From NCBI GenBank assembly GCA_018806915.1, contig JAGKQI010000067.1:1-64000 (forward strand): DNA of 64,000 nucleotides, read 5' to 3'. The position numbers and the translations under genes are program-made. The notes beneath the pieces are model-generated. The model was not told where the DNA came from. It searched no databases and saw only the letters and a program-made list of their open reading frames with translations. This document shows, in pieces, positions 63,882 through 64,000 of the stretch (position 1 is its first letter; the number at the start of each line of letters is the position of its first letter). This DNA is from Phytophthora colocasiae (Eukaryota > Oomycota > Peronosporomycetes > Peronosporales > Peronosporaceae).

Positions 63882-64000
63882 ATGAGTGCTAATCGAGTGG
63901 TTTCCAAGCAGACAGAAGAGCTCTTCCGGGCGAGTGAGACTGGCGACGTCCAAGCTGTGACAGGTCTGGTGGAGGACCCTCAAGTTGACATTAACTGGCA
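63882..64000 (+). CDS. Ankyrin-like protein, N-terminal fragment at window edge
   Basis: The first 39 residues of a gene that runs off the right edge. ELFRASETGDVQAVTGLVED resembles the start of an ankyrin repeat (a helix with A-x-x-G-D-V followed by a leucine-rich second helix), then PQVDINW, the usual hairpin. The start is the ATG at 63882. Nothing more can be said about its function. Confidence 0.6.
   Translation, partial: MSANRVVSKQTEELFRASETGDVQAVTGLVEDPQVDINW

Noticed and set aside
1..64000. CRISPR arrays, bacterial operons, rRNA genes or viral insertions
   Set aside because: No regularly spaced repeats, rRNA-like stretches or viral genes were seen; the gene structure is eukaryotic throughout.

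Overview
The window looks like nuclear DNA of an oomycete, most likely Phytophthora or a close relative in the Peronosporales. The evidence is gene-dense DNA on both strands; short introns (about 60-90 bp, often GTACGT or GTAAGT to TAG/CAG); a tandem pair of GT48 beta-1,3-glucan synthases; an elicitin-like secreted protein; and remnants of Crypton, hAT and pogo-like transposons. All gene models were spliced by eye from GT-AG sites and reading-frame continuity. Species is not determined.

Layout. 1-5.5 kb: a PH-ELMO protein (minus, running off the left edge), divergent from COP9 signalosome subunit 6, then cytosolic seryl-tRNA synthetase. 5.8-13.3 kb: a metabolic block of two paralogous mitochondrial-type class I glutamine amidotransferases flanking a short-chain dehydrogenase and an eight-exon aldehyde dehydrogenase, with a hAT remnant between. 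13.4-15 kb: an ERO1 thiol oxidase. 15.2-17.4 kb: a decayed Crypton. 17.6-18.8 kb: a questin oxidase-like protein. 18.8-21.5 kb: a repeat-rich stretch with palindromes, a doubtful gene and a second BED-finger remnant. 21.5-26.3 kb: a nine-exon protein fusing a PA-like domain, ankyrin repeats, a SAPS (PP6 regulatory subunit-like) domain and a PH domain. 26.5-41.4 kb: two glucan synthases in tandem on the minus strand, separated by 2.6 kb that holds a perfect hairpin. 42.4-48 kb: a TBC1D20-like RabGAP, a lipid-anchored RING protein, a DUF2817 Zn-hydrolase and ribosomal protein eL8. 48.3-53 kb: a 13-exon F-BAR/GRAM/VASt/transmembrane protein. 53.1-56.5 kb: a coiled-coil protein, EIF1AD, and an RS-rich protein divergent from EIF1AD. 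56.8-58.2 kb: a pogo-like element with intact terminal repeats. 58.2-63.1 kb: a Sel1-repeat protein and U2AF large subunit, convergent. 63.3-64 kb: an elicitin-like protein and the start of an ankyrin-like gene.

Themes. Membrane contact and trafficking (ELMO, TBC1D20, F-BAR/GRAM/VASt), cell-wall synthesis, and RNA processing (U2AF65, RS protein, EIF1AD) dominate. The F-BAR/GRAM/VASt protein (predicted intracellular sterol transfer) and the elicitin-like protein (family known to bind sterols) are notable together, because Peronosporales are known not to make their own sterols. The most unusual items are the two multidomain fusions, the transmembrane ERO1 with a dilysine tail, the partly homogenised glucan synthase pair, and the pogo-like element sitting 38 bp from a start codon.
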